Source: Pycnococcus provasolii (lineage: Eukaryota > Chlorophyta > Pseudoscourfieldiophyceae > Pseudoscourfieldiales). From it: a stretch of DNA of 64,000 nucleotides. Below the pieces are notes generated by a model, which was given only the letters and a program-made list of their open reading frames with translations, did not search any database and was not told the origin of the DNA. The translations under genes were made by a program, and so were the position numbers. The stretch covers positions 372,001 to 436,000 of the forward strand of contig CP150572.1 of NCBI GenBank assembly GCA_049487715.1. Reading direction: 5' to 3'. Shown in pieces: positions 48,648 to 60,760 of the stretch (the first letter of the stretch is position 1; each line of letters opens with the position of its first letter).

Positions 48648-49426
48648 TTACCAGTACATTCCGCTGTCGCCGTTCATGCCGCCACCCCTTGTTGCCCACA
48701 TGAAGAGGCCTGCAGCGAGGATGAACGCGCACTGCAGAACACCCGCGATGCCTGGCCACGGGTAAGGTTTATCCGCGTAGTCAGCGACGAGCATCCACAC
48801 GCTCCCCACGAGCGCGCTAAAGCTCACCAGATAGCTGACGAAAAGCCAAACGCGCGCACGGAACGAGTCGCTCGGGTCTGTGTCAAAGCCACCGCGGCCT
48901 GTCGTGTCGTGTTGTGTGTTGTGTGTTGTGAGTGTTCGTCGCCTCAACAGTCGTAAAAACAGCAGGAAGCAGAGGCGGCACGCACTCATAATCGCCTCTC
49001 TTCTCACCGCCTGCATCATGAGCATGGCGAGTGTCGCCACACATCCTGGTAGGTAGTGTTCCGGTGGCACGTCTCCCGCCTCTTTTGGCCTCGTCGCCAC
49101 CGCGTCAATCCAGAACCACCAGCCTGTTTACATTTTCAAAGGGATGCCGTCGTTGTTGTGGTGAGGTAAGTTTCAGCCTATATTTGTGCCTTCCCTTCTT
49201 TCTTTCCATCGTACCTGCACCAAACAGCGCGCCGCTGAGTACTGGCCCGTACGAGGGTCCGAGTTCCTCCAAGCAACGGCCGCACCTGTTTTGTTTTGTG
49301 TTTTGTTTTGTTTTGTTTTGTTTTGTGTTTTTTTGTTTGTGTCGTGCTGTGAGTGCGTGCTTTGCCTTTCTTCTGAATCTGTCTATGACTGGTACTGTGC
49401 GGCACGTACACGAATGCACCCGTCAT
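48648..49426 (-). CDS. TMEM50: TMEM50/UPF0220 membrane protein (four exons)
   Basis: The exons on the minus strand are 49410-49426, 49215-49285, 48986-49123 and 48648-48898, giving 158 residues (human TMEM50A has 157). The first exon has only 17 coding nt (MTGAF plus two bases). Donors are GTACGTGC, GTACGATG and GTGCGTGC; acceptors end CAAAACAG, GTAAACAG and CACGACAG; the phases agree at every join. The result reads CGRCLEELGPSYGPVLSGAL, FGAGWWFWIDAV, ATLAMLMMQAV and RARVWLFVSYLVSFSALVGS, aligning with the TMEM50 pattern (GWWIIIDA, ARIWLFVGF). Four hydrophobic helices. It is an ER/Golgi membrane protein of poorly known function. The last intron is less certain because the frame also stays open through it. 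Confidence 0.88.
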
Positions 49427-49886
49427 TGCGTTTTCAGTTTGTGCGTTCGTCTGACCACTCGCACTCGCAGTTGCCTCTTCGCCGACACAGGTGCGAGGTG
49501 ACAGGTGCGTCGCCGTGCGAATTTGCCGAGTCGAGTCAGCCTACCGAACCTAACGACCGGAGAGGGGACGGAGGAGGTCAACAGAGGAGGAGTTTGACTG
49601 ATTGACGTCATGCTCGTGGAGGTAAGGTACGCTCATCGGCCCCCCCACTGGTTCGCCCACCCCCTCCCAGTGCCCCCCAGTGGTGCGACAGACGAGACCG
49701 GTGCCCGGTGGATGTTCACTCCCTCCCTCGCCGAGTACGTATGTACGGGTACGGAGTCGCCGTTGGGGGACCCCCGGGCCTTAGACAATAGACATAGAAG
49801 GAGAAGCCCCCTTCGCCGTCGCCCGCCCTTTTCATCACCTCGTAGCGCCTCCTTCCGGCCACGGGTCACTCCCGCCCCTATTATCT
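49427..49886. other. Divergent intergenic region
   Basis: 460 bp between TMEM50 and a coiled-coil gene. It contains C-rich runs (49640-49680) and GTACGTATGTACGGGTACGG-like words near 49737. No gene. Confidence 0.5.
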
Positions 49887-51965
49887 ATGGCGGACACGGC
49901 TCCCACGGCTGCAGCACCTCCTCCCCAACCAATTAAAAAAAACTTGGTCGCGTACGAGGCCACCGTGCCACTGCCGGTACAGGACGCACAACCAACAAAA
50001 GATGCCGTCAAAAAGTCACCAAGAACGCCGCTGCGGTCTCCTCGTCTGGTTCCAACCGCGCGCTTCCTGGCGAAGAACAACGACGGGAGCTTAAGCAACA
50101 GCACCAGCAACAACAAAGGCGGCGCAAGGAAGGCGGCAAACATCCTGAAGTTGCCGCCGGCGATAAAGCACATCAAGGCGTCCGTCACGTCAGCCAACAA
50201 CCCAAGGAAGACGAGGCAGCAGCCGCGCAGTGTTGCCAAGCTCGTGAAGATACCATCCAACCACGGATACCTCAACCACCCCAACCATGTCAACTTGCTA
50301 GCTGAAGGAGGAGGTCACGGTGACGACGAAGACGAAGACGAAGTCGAGCAAACAGACCTGCAGCTTGATGCCATGCGTGCCGTCTTCGACATGCACACGC
50401 AACTTGACACCTACCATACCATCGTCGCGGACAAAAAGGCACAGCTAAGCCAGCTGGAAAACGAATTGCACGACGCCGTGTCTCTGACGGTAGAAGACTT
50501 TTCCACGGAAGACGTCTGGCCACCGATACACGTCGACTCCGACGCGATTCAACGCGAGACCGTCAGGGCGAGGAACAACCTTCTCGACGCCGGTGACATG
50601 CAGCAAACGCTTCAGCTGATGCTCAAGCGAGAAACGCAAATAAACATCGACGTGAGACGTCGCGAGATGAGCATCCGCGAAGGCTTGGCGCAGGCGCAGG
50701 AGGATAGGTCAAAGTTGCAGCTGCAGCTCGCGGAGGCGTTCGCTTCGCAGCACAACGCAGAGCACGACGTCGACATGTTCAAGCGAAAGAGCGCAATCTC
50801 CAAACGGTTCAACGCCAAGGCTTTGTCAGAAGCAAGGAAGGAGGCGCACCGTCTCGAGCAGAAGAACAAAGCTGACGAGGCGGCGCGCATCGAGCGCAAG
50901 AAATTGCGCATGGAGCGTCAGCGCAAGCTCATGGATAAGAAGAGCGAGCTGGCGACGAAGGACGCGTCGTTTATCGTCGCGGACGAATTCAATCACACCG
51001 AGATGGGAAAGTCGATGAGCGCGTGGGCGTACGAGCAGCTGCGCACGAGAAAGATTGACTCGCCGGAGGAGCTGTACCGGCGATTCATGGAGACGAAGGA
51101 TGTTGCGAGCGGCAAAGAAGGCGGGCTTGCAGTCGAGAGCGACTTGCGTGAAAAGCAGCTACGGGGACTGGAGGAGGAAGAAGCGGCGCTGATGGCGGAG
51201 CTGCGCGAGCTGCGATCCACCGGCGGATTCAACTTCAGCAAAGGACGCGCCGAGTTCATGCATCTCACGGAACGCCTCGATGAGCGTGCAGACGTGGTGC
51301 GACGTGTACGCGACAGGGAGTCGACGATCGCACACCGAGCGCAGGCCATTGTCGATGGCGTGAGTTCGGTGATTGGCCGCGTGCAGACCGTCTGCCCGAG
51401 CGTGAATGCCACGGATGATGACAAGCCTGCCGACGAGACCACAGACCAACCACCTTCCGAAGAAGCGCCGGCAGCTGACGTCGTCTCGGCGACGCCTCGT
51501 ACGCTTCCATACCTCGACAACGCGTATCTGTCGCTTGAGGCGCTCGTGCAGGCGGTCGATGCACTGGAGGCGCTCGTGGGAGTCTCCACGATCAAAGAGG
51601 TGCCCGACAAGTTGTTGGGGAAAATCTCGCCTGAAAGCGAGCGAGCTTCCGAGAGCTCGAGCTCCCCAACGATGGACGCACGGCCGCCGTCGTCGACTCG
51701 TCCCAGCCAGATGTCCTTGAAAAAGCGTCTGTTCACGCAGAAGAGCATCAAGGCAGGAATAGACCGAGTGCAAAACATTCCTACGAACAACCGTGTGTTG
51801 AAAGTGAGAGATAATGGCGTTCTTGCCACGGACGTCGAGTATTGGGATCGCATCTTGCAGCAGGACACGGATTTCAACCCAGCCAAGGAGGACGACGAAG
51901 CTCCCGGAGAAGACGACGCCGGCGAAGAATCGGTCACGGTCACGCGCAAGATGGCGCACTTGTAA
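49887..51965 (+). CDS. Coiled-coil protein, possibly axonemal
   Basis: The 692-residue protein has a Pro/Lys-rich disordered N-terminus (~150 residues) and then extended coiled coil: LDAMRAVFDMHTQLDTYHTI, KKAQLSQLENELHDAVSLTV, IDVRRREMSIREGLAQAQED, and a strongly basic helix KKLRMERQRKLMDKKSELAT. A second helical block (LREKQLRGLEEEEAALMAEL) follows, then ERLDERADVVRRVRDREST and an acidic C-terminus. The alternation recalls the outer-arm docking or modifier-of-inner-arm coiled-coil proteins, but no diagnostic motif lets me name it. It is uninterrupted from ATG to stop. Confidence 0.7.
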   Translation: MADTAPTAAAPPPQPIKKNLVAYEATVPLPVQDAQPTKDAVKKSPRTPLRSPRLVPTARFLAKNNDGSLSNSTSNNKGGARKAANILKLPPAIKHIKASVTSANNPRKTRQQPRSVAKLVKIPSNHGYLNHPNHVNLLAEGGGHGDDEDEDEVEQTDLQLDAMRAVFDMHTQLDTYHTIVADKKAQLSQLENELHDAVSLTVEDFSTEDVWPPIHVDSDAIQRETVRARNNLLDAGDMQQTLQLMLKRETQINIDVRRREMSIREGLAQAQEDRSKLQLQLAEAFASQHNAEHDVDMFKRKSAISKRFNAKALSEARKEAHRLEQKNKADEAARIERKKLRMERQRKLMDKKSELATKDASFIVADEFNHTEMGKSMSAWAYEQLRTRKIDSPEELYRRFMETKDVASGKEGGLAVESDLREKQLRGLEEEEAALMAELRELRSTGGFNFSKGRAEFMHLTERLDERADVVRRVRDRESTIAHRAQAIVDGVSSVIGRVQTVCPSVNATDDDKPADETTDQPPSEEAPAADVVSATPRTLPYLDNAYLSLEALVQAVDALEALVGVSTIKEVPDKLLGKISPESERASESSSSPTMDARPPSSTRPSQMSLKKRLFTQKSIKAGIDRVQNIPTNNRVLKVRDNGVLATDVEYWDRILQQDTDFNPAKEDDEAPGEDDAGEESVTVTRKMAHL

Positions 51966-52537
51966 ATTATTTTTTATAACCTGCAAGGTAATCCTCGGCT
52001 GGCTGCTGCGCGTTGTTGTTGTCGCGCGTATCCCTCCCTGTACAGCACCGCGCGATTCTTGACTAAGCACCGGAGCCCGCCCACCACGGTTGTTTGTCGC
52101 AATTGCTTGAACACGGTCGTACACGACTTTACGACGACGGAATTGCAGACGACGACGTCAGCTTTGACTTCGGATCCCCTTGCGTGACGAGCGAGTGTCG
52201 TCGTCGTGTGACTCGTGTCGAGGCTTCTTTGCCCTTGGCAAGCAAGACGAATGCTCTCCGGACGCTTCGCTGTGCAGTATCTTCGTGAGCGTGGTGGGGT
52301 TGCGGTCTTAGTGAGTGGCAAGTTTATCCTATGGTCAGTTGATGTGGAAACCATGTCAACCCGGTATTCCGGTAATAATAATGTCACGAGCGGGATCCCA
52401 AAACTCCAAAGTTCCCCAAACCAAAATCACATGGACAACGTAAATGGTTCCAGAGCGGTTCCCCAGTCCTCCCTCCGGTCCCCGCCAAATCGTCCCGTCG
52501 CGCGCCGTCGCCGCCACAGTCAGCCTCTGCCGCTTCC
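51966..52537. other. Intergenic region between two tandem genes
   Basis: 572 bp with CGTCGT/ACGACG words (52130-52210), a CGGTATTCCGGTAATAATAAT stretch near 52362 (split here only for description), and no supported gene. Confidence 0.5.
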
Positions 52538-54826
52538 ATGTTCCGTGGTCGCGCTCCCGCCTCCAAGGCGCGCCAGCGCCCGGCCTGGGCGGCGGAGCAC
52601 ATGCTCGACGACGACGAAGAAGACGGACAACCTACCAGCACCGCGCTCAACGCCAGGCGGGCTGGGGGTGGGGGACCAGGTGGTCGGAGTGCGCTAGGGA
52701 AAGCTCGGGCGATGTCGTCCATGATGACAGTGACGGAGGATGATGTGGTACCTGACAACCCGAGGTCACTTGCTGGTGTAGGAGGCAAAGTAGGAGACGA
52801 CAACGACGACGACGAGGACATGAAACTCCTACGCAAGCATAAAAGACGCACCGCGAAAAGAAGGACTATGGGACACGATGATGACATGATGGACGGACGC
52901 AACGTTGACGACGTGCTGCACGTCAACGCTGCCAGCAACAACCACAGTACCGGAATCAGCTACTCCAAGGAAGCCTTGGCCGAGCTGAGGAAAAATACGT
53001 ATGCCCTCGGGACGGCGCCTCCGCCGACGAACGCGCAAGAAGAAGACGACGGCGACTTGGAAGACAACAACAACATACCGTCAGCCAAAGAGATCGAAGA
53101 GGCTAGGCGACGGCGGCAGCAACTTCGCAACGGTGCCGCCGCGCGTGACCAAGAAACCACGCGAGCCGTTCACGCGATGGAGGTGGACGAGGACGAGGAC
53201 GAACGGTGGGCATCGATGATGGCGGCACGTGGTGGCGCTATGCCAGGCGGAAGCGACGAAATCGCCGAAGCCTTGCGCGCGGGAGCAGCAAGTCTAGCCG
53301 CCTCCCGCGCCGAGTCGCTCGACGCGAATGCCTGTATCGACAGCGCGAAACGGCACGAGGAGGAAATCGCGGGGCTTGCGGAAGATGCGCTTGCACGCTT
53401 TCACAACGCGCAGGGGCGCGTGCAAAGCTTGCGGGAGGAGGAGCGCGCGAGCGAGGCGCAGGCAGAGGAGGCGGCTCGGAAGTACGACGCCGCTCAGGCT
53501 TTTCAACAGCTGGTCAGCGACCTTGCCGGGATGCTGGATGTCAAGGCACCGGAGGCGGCTCGCGCCCTCGAAACGGCTGTCTCGCGGTGCGAAGTACAGT
53601 GGAGTAAAATGACGCAGTCGCGAGCGCAGGACGCCGCCGAGGAAAACGAGCTGCTTCGCGCGGCGATGGAGGCGGCACAAGGCAAGCAGGAAGAGGCTCT
53701 GGAGAGCGAGGAGGAAGCATTCGTAAGCACGCCGCAGCCGGGTGATATTGACGAATTTGGACGGGACGCAGGTCGGGAGCGGCGAAGTACACGGATGGAG
53801 GCGAGAAGGGCGTTCGTCGAGTCTCTCGATGACACGTGCGGCAACGCCGTGGATGCGATTGGCTTTCTGCTTCATCCAGCACCTCATGTTGAGGACGAAC
53901 TTGGCGAGATGGATGCGGAGGCTTTGCAAATGTCAGCATCCTCCAACCTCTTCCAAGACGCAGCGGACGAGCTGGCATCCGCCGCGGCGCTGGCAGTCGC
54001 TCTCGGCTTGGCGCGCGATGAGGATCGCGCGAGCTGGCGTGCCGCCATGGTTCCGTTTGCACTACCCGAGGCATTCGCGCCATTCGTGCAGGCGGATGTC
54101 GCTCGCTGGCACATTCTCCACGCGCCCGCCTCGAAGAGCCGCGACGGCGGCGACGACAGCAGCCAAAAGTACTCGAGCATAGATGCGATGCCCTGGCACG
54201 AGGCGCTCTTCTCATTCGACGAGGGCTCCGATGACACCGGGTCCAATGATGAACTCGTCCCGCGCCTGGTCGCATCGCATGTGCTGCCCATCCTTCGACG
54301 TGCTCTTGCATCATTCGACGCAACGCTTCCATCCGCGGACATGATGGCTACGTCGCTCGCCGACGCCGTTGGCGAGGTTTCGATATACGTGAGCGACGAT
54401 GATGGCGCCGCTCTGGTTCAAATGGCTGAGCAGCGCCTTACGGATGCTTGCCAAAGGCTCGGCGGCGCGGTGCAATGCGCATCCGTCACGCCAGGCGCGA
54501 TTTCTTGGCCGCCGTGCAGCCGATGGTCGAGATCAACGACAGAGTGGCTGCGACGTCGCGTGAGCGCTCACGTTCACGTTTTTCGTGCAATCCTAGCCTT
54601 CCTGCGAATTCACCCGTCGAATGGTCTGCGTACCGCTTTGCTGGACTCCTGTTTGGTTGGTAAATTAGCTCCACTGCTTCGTCAGAGCTCAAGGCTATAC
54701 GGCTGCGAGTTAAACGTGGAAGTGCTGCTTTCCGCCCTCTTCGACGGGTCCTCTGATGCCACGGACGAAGATGCCGTAGCGAGCGTTCGCGAGGAGGCGA
54801 GGAGGCGACTTCGTACACTACTGTAA
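52538..54826 (+). CDS. GCFC family protein (PAXBP1/ILP1-like)
   Basis: The 762-residue protein has the layout of PAXBP1/GCFC1 and plant ILP1: an acidic, low-complexity N-terminus; the short conserved block YSKEALAELRKNTYALGT; the conserved IPSAKEIEEARRRRQQLRN; a central coiled coil (LAEDALARFHNAQGRVQSLR, EEERASEAQAEEAARKYDAA); and a C-terminal helical GCFC domain (PWHEALFSFDEG, LVPRLVASHVLPILRRALAS). ILP1/GCFC proteins are nuclear and act in spliceosome disassembly or transcription. The last ~110 residues (ISWPPCSRWSRSTTEWLRRR onward) are less typical, so a small frame error around 54500 cannot be excluded. The stop codon region contains TGTAA and is followed by the CATTCAGTAAT element. Confidence 0.82.
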   Translation: MFRGRAPASKARQRPAWAAEHMLDDDEEDGQPTSTALNARRAGGGGPGGRSALGKARAMSSMMTVTEDDVVPDNPRSLAGVGGKVGDDNDDDEDMKLLRKHKRRTAKRRTMGHDDDMMDGRNVDDVLHVNAASNNHSTGISYSKEALAELRKNTYALGTAPPPTNAQEEDDGDLEDNNNIPSAKEIEEARRRRQQLRNGAAARDQETTRAVHAMEVDEDEDERWASMMAARGGAMPGGSDEIAEALRAGAASLAASRAESLDANACIDSAKRHEEEIAGLAEDALARFHNAQGRVQSLREEERASEAQAEEAARKYDAAQAFQQLVSDLAGMLDVKAPEAARALETAVSRCEVQWSKMTQSRAQDAAEENELLRAAMEAAQGKQEEALESEEEAFVSTPQPGDIDEFGRDAGRERRSTRMEARRAFVESLDDTCGNAVDAIGFLLHPAPHVEDELGEMDAEALQMSASSNLFQDAADELASAAALAVALGLARDEDRASWRAAMVPFALPEAFAPFVQADVARWHILHAPASKSRDGGDDSSQKYSSIDAMPWHEALFSFDEGSDDTGSNDELVPRLVASHVLPILRRALASFDATLPSADMMATSLADAVGEVSIYVSDDDGAALVQMAEQRLTDACQRLGGAVQCASVTPGAISWPPCSRWSRSTTEWLRRRVSAHVHVFRAILAFLRIHPSNGLRTALLDSCLVGKLAPLLRQSSRLYGCELNVEVLLSALFDGSSDATDEDAVASVREEARRRLRTLL

Positions 54827-54837
54827 ACCTAAGACAG

Positions 54838-54850
54838 CCCATTCAGTAAT
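54838..54850 (+). terminator. Putative 3'-end element (CCCATTCAGTAAT) of the GCFC gene
   Basis: Sense-strand variant of the CTCATTCAGTAAC element, 11 nt past the stop, followed by GTAATGTAGTGAAC. Confidence 0.4.
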
Positions 54851-54978
54851 GTAATGTAGTGAACTAACTTCCAAAAAAAAAAATGAAACGAAAAAAAAAT
54901 GAATAAAACGTAAAAAGAATTAAAAATTTACGAAACAATGTCAAGGGGGAATGGTAGTACTAGGCATTGACGTAGGAA

Positions 54979-57270
54979 TCAAATACCTTCTGCTTTCACA
55001 TCCATGTCTTGGGGTTGCCCGTTCATGATCTGGTTGAACAAATCACGCAGCTCACTGATGTCGTCCACCTCTACGCCGACGTAGCGATTTCCTTTCTTGT
55101 CCTGTTTCGCAACAACTGTGATCAGTGGCTTGTCCTTCTCCTTGGCATCGTCGTGGCTCATCACGTAGTTGATTTGTTCAACCCCGTTCTGATTCTTGCT
55201 GACTCGCGCAGCCTTGCCCTTCAGTTGTTCCAATGTTTCCTTGAGAATGCTAAGGCACGGAAGTATCGCACCGAAGACCATGTGCGTGGTACAGATGCGC
55301 GGGTGAATTTGGAATTGAAGGTGATCTCCGTCAAGGAACAATTTGTCTTGGATGCCCTCATGCGCAAGAGCTTTCCAATAGTACTGCCATTCGTTCCGAG
55401 CATTATTCCACTCGATCGGACTCGCATAGTCTGGCACGTGAACGTAGCGACTCATGAGATTTCCGTGCATCATATAGCAAGCACGCCATTCATTTGGACG
55501 ATGGATCAAGAGCTGATGCTTGTCAGTCTTCGTCTTCGGCTCCTCAATCGCGAGGACAACGAGGCGATGCGAACCGTGGTGAGCATGTTCTCTCGGCGAC
55601 GGCTTTCGCATCCAGATGCCAGAATTCTTTAAAACAGAATTGCGCAGATTGTTCACCTCGTACTTGCGTTTCTCTTTTTGCAGATACACCGTATTCCGTC
55701 GACCTCCGAGGCTGTTGTTGGGGTTTTGTTGGTCAAGATCGTTGATTTCGCTTTCCAGCTTCTTGAGATCCTCCTGAGCTATCGCGAGACGCGACCGCAT
55801 TTCCTTTCGGTGGTTTTGCAGGATTTTCATGGCTGAGTCCCACGAAACTCCCTCGTCGATCTCGAGGCTCGCCCATTTGGCCAATGCACCGCTTGAAAGG
55901 CACTTGTACAGATCGCCAGAGTCAAGGAGCTTCGTGTTGTTTGCCATGATGTCCCATGAAGCCTCGGAGATTCCCGAGTCGTACGTGCCTGCAGCCTTGG
56001 CGTCTGAAACCACTTGGTCAAACAACCCAGAGAAGTGCTGAAAAAGTATCCTCTGATGTTCTATTTTCAACCCGAGCAGACGGTTTAGGAAGCGCGACAC
56101 GGTGATGGTCTTCGTGAATTCCCAAGTGAACTCGACAGGATGGGACCTACCTTCGCCATCTCGCAAATGCCTAAGCTGATCTGGCTTCGGGGCGAATCCA
56201 ATGACGCGCAAGGCACCCTGAGCAAAGGGTCGGTAGTCAGCAGGTGCGCCGTCTACCCTGTAGGCTGGATGTTGAGTCCCAGGCAGCGGGCCGATTGGTA
56301 TGTACTGATAGTTGCCTTCGCTCGCCTCGAGAAAGCACTCCTTAAGCATGCGATGCAGAGCAACTCTGCCGTAATCGTTGTCCACATCGAAGTCTTTTAG
56401 CACGGCTCCTGCATCCGTGGCGTTGCGATCGCCACGCAGAATGGCTCCTAGGCTTTGCAGGCGAGCTGCCGCAGAGGATGCGAATCGCGTTTCTCCCGCA
56501 CAAGACGTGAATATGAACGAGTAGATGGGTGCAGTCACTTGGTTCGATCTGTGGGACCTTCCGAGCTGTTGAATCGTCTTGTCACTGCTCCACGGTAACT
56601 CCATCGTAAAGTGTAGACGACGGCGACCACACGATGCATGACGCCGATCGGCGTGGAGGCTTATTCCGGTACTGGCCGCATCGCTGATGATGGCGTAGTG
56701 TTTCTCGTCGCTCATGAAGCGCCCTCGCTCGACGATGTTCACCTTGCTCTGCGGCACATCCTCGCTCGTGCGTTTGACGTAGTGCAGCTTACCATCCTTG
56801 CGAACCCAGTGTCGCGCACGCCCCGTCATTTCTGCTACTTTTTCAGCGCCGCCAAGCAGATCGATGAGGTTGTCAAGCGGATTGGAAGGCAGCTCGAGCA
56901 GTGAATCGTCAAGCATCTTCAACATGAGGTTCTGAATTTTCACCAGGTCCTTGTGTCGCTTCCACCAGCGCCCATCTTCGTCCTGGAAAAGCTCGGGCTC
57001 TTCGTCTTCATCGTTCTGAGGGTTTTCCAGTTTTGGCTTCTTCTCCTTCTTCACTGTCGGAGCGGATGCATGACCTCGTTTCTTCGCATCACCACCACTT
57101 GCTGTGTTGTGCGGCGTCGACGAAGCAGCAGGGGTTTGGGGCTTGGAGATACGACTTGCCTTCACGGGCTTGGTGGCGTCAAGCAAGTCGTCGTCGTCTG
57201 AGTCGCTGCATAAATCCATCGCATTTGCCTGTGGCGCAGGACCAGAAGCAGCAGGGGGAATGTCTGCAGT

Positions 57271-57302
<32 letters not shown>

Positions 57303-57750
57303 CAGCAGCTGCCGCTGCCGCAGCGGGAGGGGGGGCATCCGCAGCGGGAGCTGCCGCACCTCCATTGGTGTCATTATTTGTTGCGATATTATTGGCATGA
57401 TGATTCCCTGCCACATCGTTGCGGTCGCGCAAATCGCGAGCCACAGCCTCGTCTCGTCGAGCTTGCACGGCACCGGACATATTTTGTATCAGGCTTGTAT
57501 GCGCAACTGATGCCTCCAGCACCTCCATCTCGCGCTTCACCTGGATTGGAGGCGGGGGCGGGGGCGCATGTGGCATTGAGCTCGCTCCAGCTCCGGCGGC
57601 ATCCCCAGCTCCGGCAGCCTGAGCCGGATCGTCGTCGATGTCAATCTCGAAGTACTCCCCATTTCGCTTTGCACGTTCCAATCTTTCTTGCTGTCGTTCC
57701 TCAAAGCTCAGCTCGCGCACGAGCTCAATGTCCGCGTCGTCGTCGTCGTC

Positions 57751-57787
<37 letters not shown>

Positions 57788-59765
57788 CCATTCGCATTCG
57801 ATGCGGCTGGAGCAGCATTCTCAGCACCAGGAGCAGGTGCTTGCGCACCATTTCGTCGCGCAAGCATAATCTCCTTGGCCTGATGAGCGATTGAGGGCTG
57901 AGCCTGCCACTCCTCGACGCACTTGAGGAGCTTCGTGTACAAATCATTGAAGCTGACCCAGTCAGGGTTTTGTCCAAGGAACGCAGCCTCCTCTTCATCG
58001 ATCTCCAAATCATCATCAAGACCGAAGTGATCGGGGTTCTGGAGATGCACGAGGGTTGGAAAGTGGTTGGCAATTAGATTCCGCAGCATAATTGTCGGCG
58101 TGGACGTGAACTCGTCGTGGCCATCCACTTCGCCTGCAGCATTCGCGGTGACGGCGGCCGACTCGCCAGTTGCTTGCAATCCAATAACCACCGCCATTCC
58201 ACGCTTTTCGACAGCCTCGACTGCACGCCGTGCCAGCTCAGGCACCTTCGCGGAAGCCAAAAGCTGGCGAAAGAAGCGCTGATGTGCACCCCAGTAGGCA
58301 GACAATCCATGCGATCGCCTAACACCTTTCGCTTCTTTTTGAATCCTATCCCAAACACGAAGCAAGAGGTGCCAAAAGTCCGCTGCACGATCGTACATCA
58401 AATGAAGCTCGTCGCCTGGCTCAATCTCATCAAGCCCAAACTCGGCACCTTCGTACGAAAGTGTACGGCAGAGGTACGCGCCAGCCGACTTGAATCCGAG
58501 CGCGCACAGCTCAGCAGCCCCAAGGCCACTTCCAATTCTATATGTTTTAAGTTGTGTGTTCAGATTGTTAAGGTTAGCGGCTGTTGTTTATCCGCCACGA
58601 AATGGTTGGAGGGTTGACTTACGTCGATATGAAATCTCTCATCGTAGGGAAGTTGAATTGACCAACACGGAGCATGTATGCCAGATGGCGTGCTTCCGAA
58701 GCACCCGTGGCGCTCACGTATAGTACGTGAGCATTAGGCAGCGCTTTTTGCATTGCAACTACGCACTTCGAAGTCAGCGTTGATCCTCCGACGAATCTTC
58801 CATCCCCCTTAGGCGACGGTAGCAGGTTCTTCGCCTTGTGGCATTCGTCGAACACGATGAGCGGTGCTTGATCTTTCGCTCGCTCGAGCCACGAAATCAG
58901 TTGTTTCAGCCGACCCTTAGCCGCCGTGCCCTCCCAGTTGAGCTCTGCGTCCTCAACCTCCTCCTCGCTGTCGTCTTCGTCGTCGTCGTCGTCGCCGTTG
59001 TCGTCGTCATCAGCGGCAGCAGCAGCGGCGGGGTTATTTTTTTTCCGTGGATTTTGCCCCGAGACGAGCAGGCTGTACGTCGCAAAGCAAACGCCGGATG
59101 AAATGCCTTTTTGGTCCAGATCACCAGGTGGCAATCGCACGCCATCTCCCGTGGGAAAGAGTTGGATACAACCCGACTCGTCATCCATCTCCGGCGCACC
59201 GATTTCGTTCATGTCTCGTCGCGCATCTACCTTCAGGTCCTGCGAGACACTGAACCAGAGAACGCGGCGTACGCCTCGGCGCCACAGCTCGAGGATTGTG
59301 CCCGCAATCTGTCTCCCCTTGCCAATGCCAGCGCCGTCTCCGAGAAGAAAGCCAGGTCGTGCACCGTTCTCGTACGGCGACTTGAACCTTTGGCACGCGT
59401 AGAGCACGCTCTCCAGCTGGAGTGAAGACAGGCCTCCCGACTGCACGACGTCGTCGAGCAAGTGGTTGTTGTATTTGAGCTTGGGTGGCTTGACAGCCGC
59501 CATGGACGACGTCTCGACGACGACGTCAGGGTGTGGTTTTCCCTCGTTGACGTAAGTCGGCTTGTACTTGACATAGCTCGCGCTCATCTTCTTCGGCGAC
59601 GACGAGGATGGCGGAGTTCCGTCCGCATTTGCGTTTGCGTTGTTGTTCCCAGCCAGAAGCGGCACGACGTCCTTGTCTTGCTCTGGCGTCTTTGGTTGTT
59701 CAGACTCCACAGGAACGAGAGCGAGCTGCAGCTGCTCGTTCGCCGCATCGCCGTCGCCGTCGTCG

Positions 59766-59825
<60 letters not shown>

Positions 59826-60094
59826 AGGATTTCCACGACGTCTTTAGCGCAGTCGTCAGCGGCTTGAGCGTCAGCGTGAGCGGCCTCAGCATGAGCCGGC
59901 GGATGTGCGTCGTCACAAACCTTTTCTTCATCAGTGCTGGTTTTCTTCTCCACCGCAGAGACCAAAGACTCGGTCTGCTTCTGCTTCTGCTTCTGCTTCT
60001 GCTTCTGAGCAGCAGCAGGAGCAGGAGCAGGAGCAGGAGCAGCAGCATGAGCAGGAGTAGCAGCAGGGTCGCGTCTGCGGCGTGTCGCCACCAT
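54979..60094 (-). CDS. SBNO: Strawberry notch homologue (SBNO helicase-like ATPase; two exons)
   Basis: Exons are 58623-60094 and 54979-58537 (1676 residues); the 85-nt intron starts GTAAGTCA, ends AACATATAG, and joins MRDFIST to IGSGLGAAELCALGFKSAGA. Strawberry notch proteins are superfamily 2 helicase-like nuclear coregulators. Exon 1 carries a Gln/Ala- and Asn/Asp-rich N-terminus, then motif I GDGAGIGKGRQIAGTILELW, ISSGVCFATYSLLVSGQ, the DEAH-like box VFDECHKAKNL, and motif III HVLYVSATGAS. Exon 2 has the C-terminal half with YAIISDAASTGISLHADRRH, FTMELPWSSDKTIQQLGRSH and RSNQVTAPIYSFIF, the arginine-finger helicase motif VI region. A ~250-residue Gly/Ala/Pro-rich insertion sits between the lobes. 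The start at 60094 (MVATRRRR) is the first good ATG; the frame is open upstream. Confidence 0.94.
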
Positions 60095-60760
60095 ACCTGC
60101 CGGAGACCACCAGCCGCGAGCGCAGGAGGAAATTGAAAGTGCACGCGCGCGGGACCGGACGTTCGAAAGCAGGCGCACGCCTTTTGGATCCACAACTGAA
60201 AGAAACAGGGGTTTGGGGATCCGTGTTTGTCTGAAAGACAGTGTCGGGAAAAACGAGCATGGAAAAAAGGGCCAACTCGACGATTTCGCGGGCTTCTCGC
60301 AGAACAGGCTTGCGGGTGCGGGCCAGCAGGAAGGTTCTGAGGGACAGCCCGCGAGGAGCAGCGAGAAGAAGGGGCACACGGGCGGCACCTGCCGAGACGG
60401 CTAAGTCGCTAAGGCCGACGGTCTCGCCGAAGAGACAGGCGTGGAGTATTGCTACTGAGTGAGTGCGACGACCCCGAGGTGTAGGACAGCAGGACATCGC
60501 GGCTGAGGTGGACGACTTGACGAGGGCTGATGCATAAAAGTCGCCATTACATCTCATAGCGTGCGACGAGTATCGACTCCTGAAAACTATCTGCTCATTG
60601 CGAAGGTTTAATATTATTCGATTTTCGACGAGGTGCTTGTTTGGCCTCGACACGCATCGTCGCAGAACGTTGCATTGCCATATCAATGCTCCCGCTCCCT
60701 CCCCGTTCCAAAACCCCTTTAATGTCACTGCCAGTCTGATCTGTTGGTTCGCGCTTCTGT
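60095..60760. other. Intergenic region upstream of SBNO
   Basis: It lies between the SBNO start and the channel gene's 3' end. The SBNO frame is open to 60388 without an ATG. No supported gene. Confidence 0.5.
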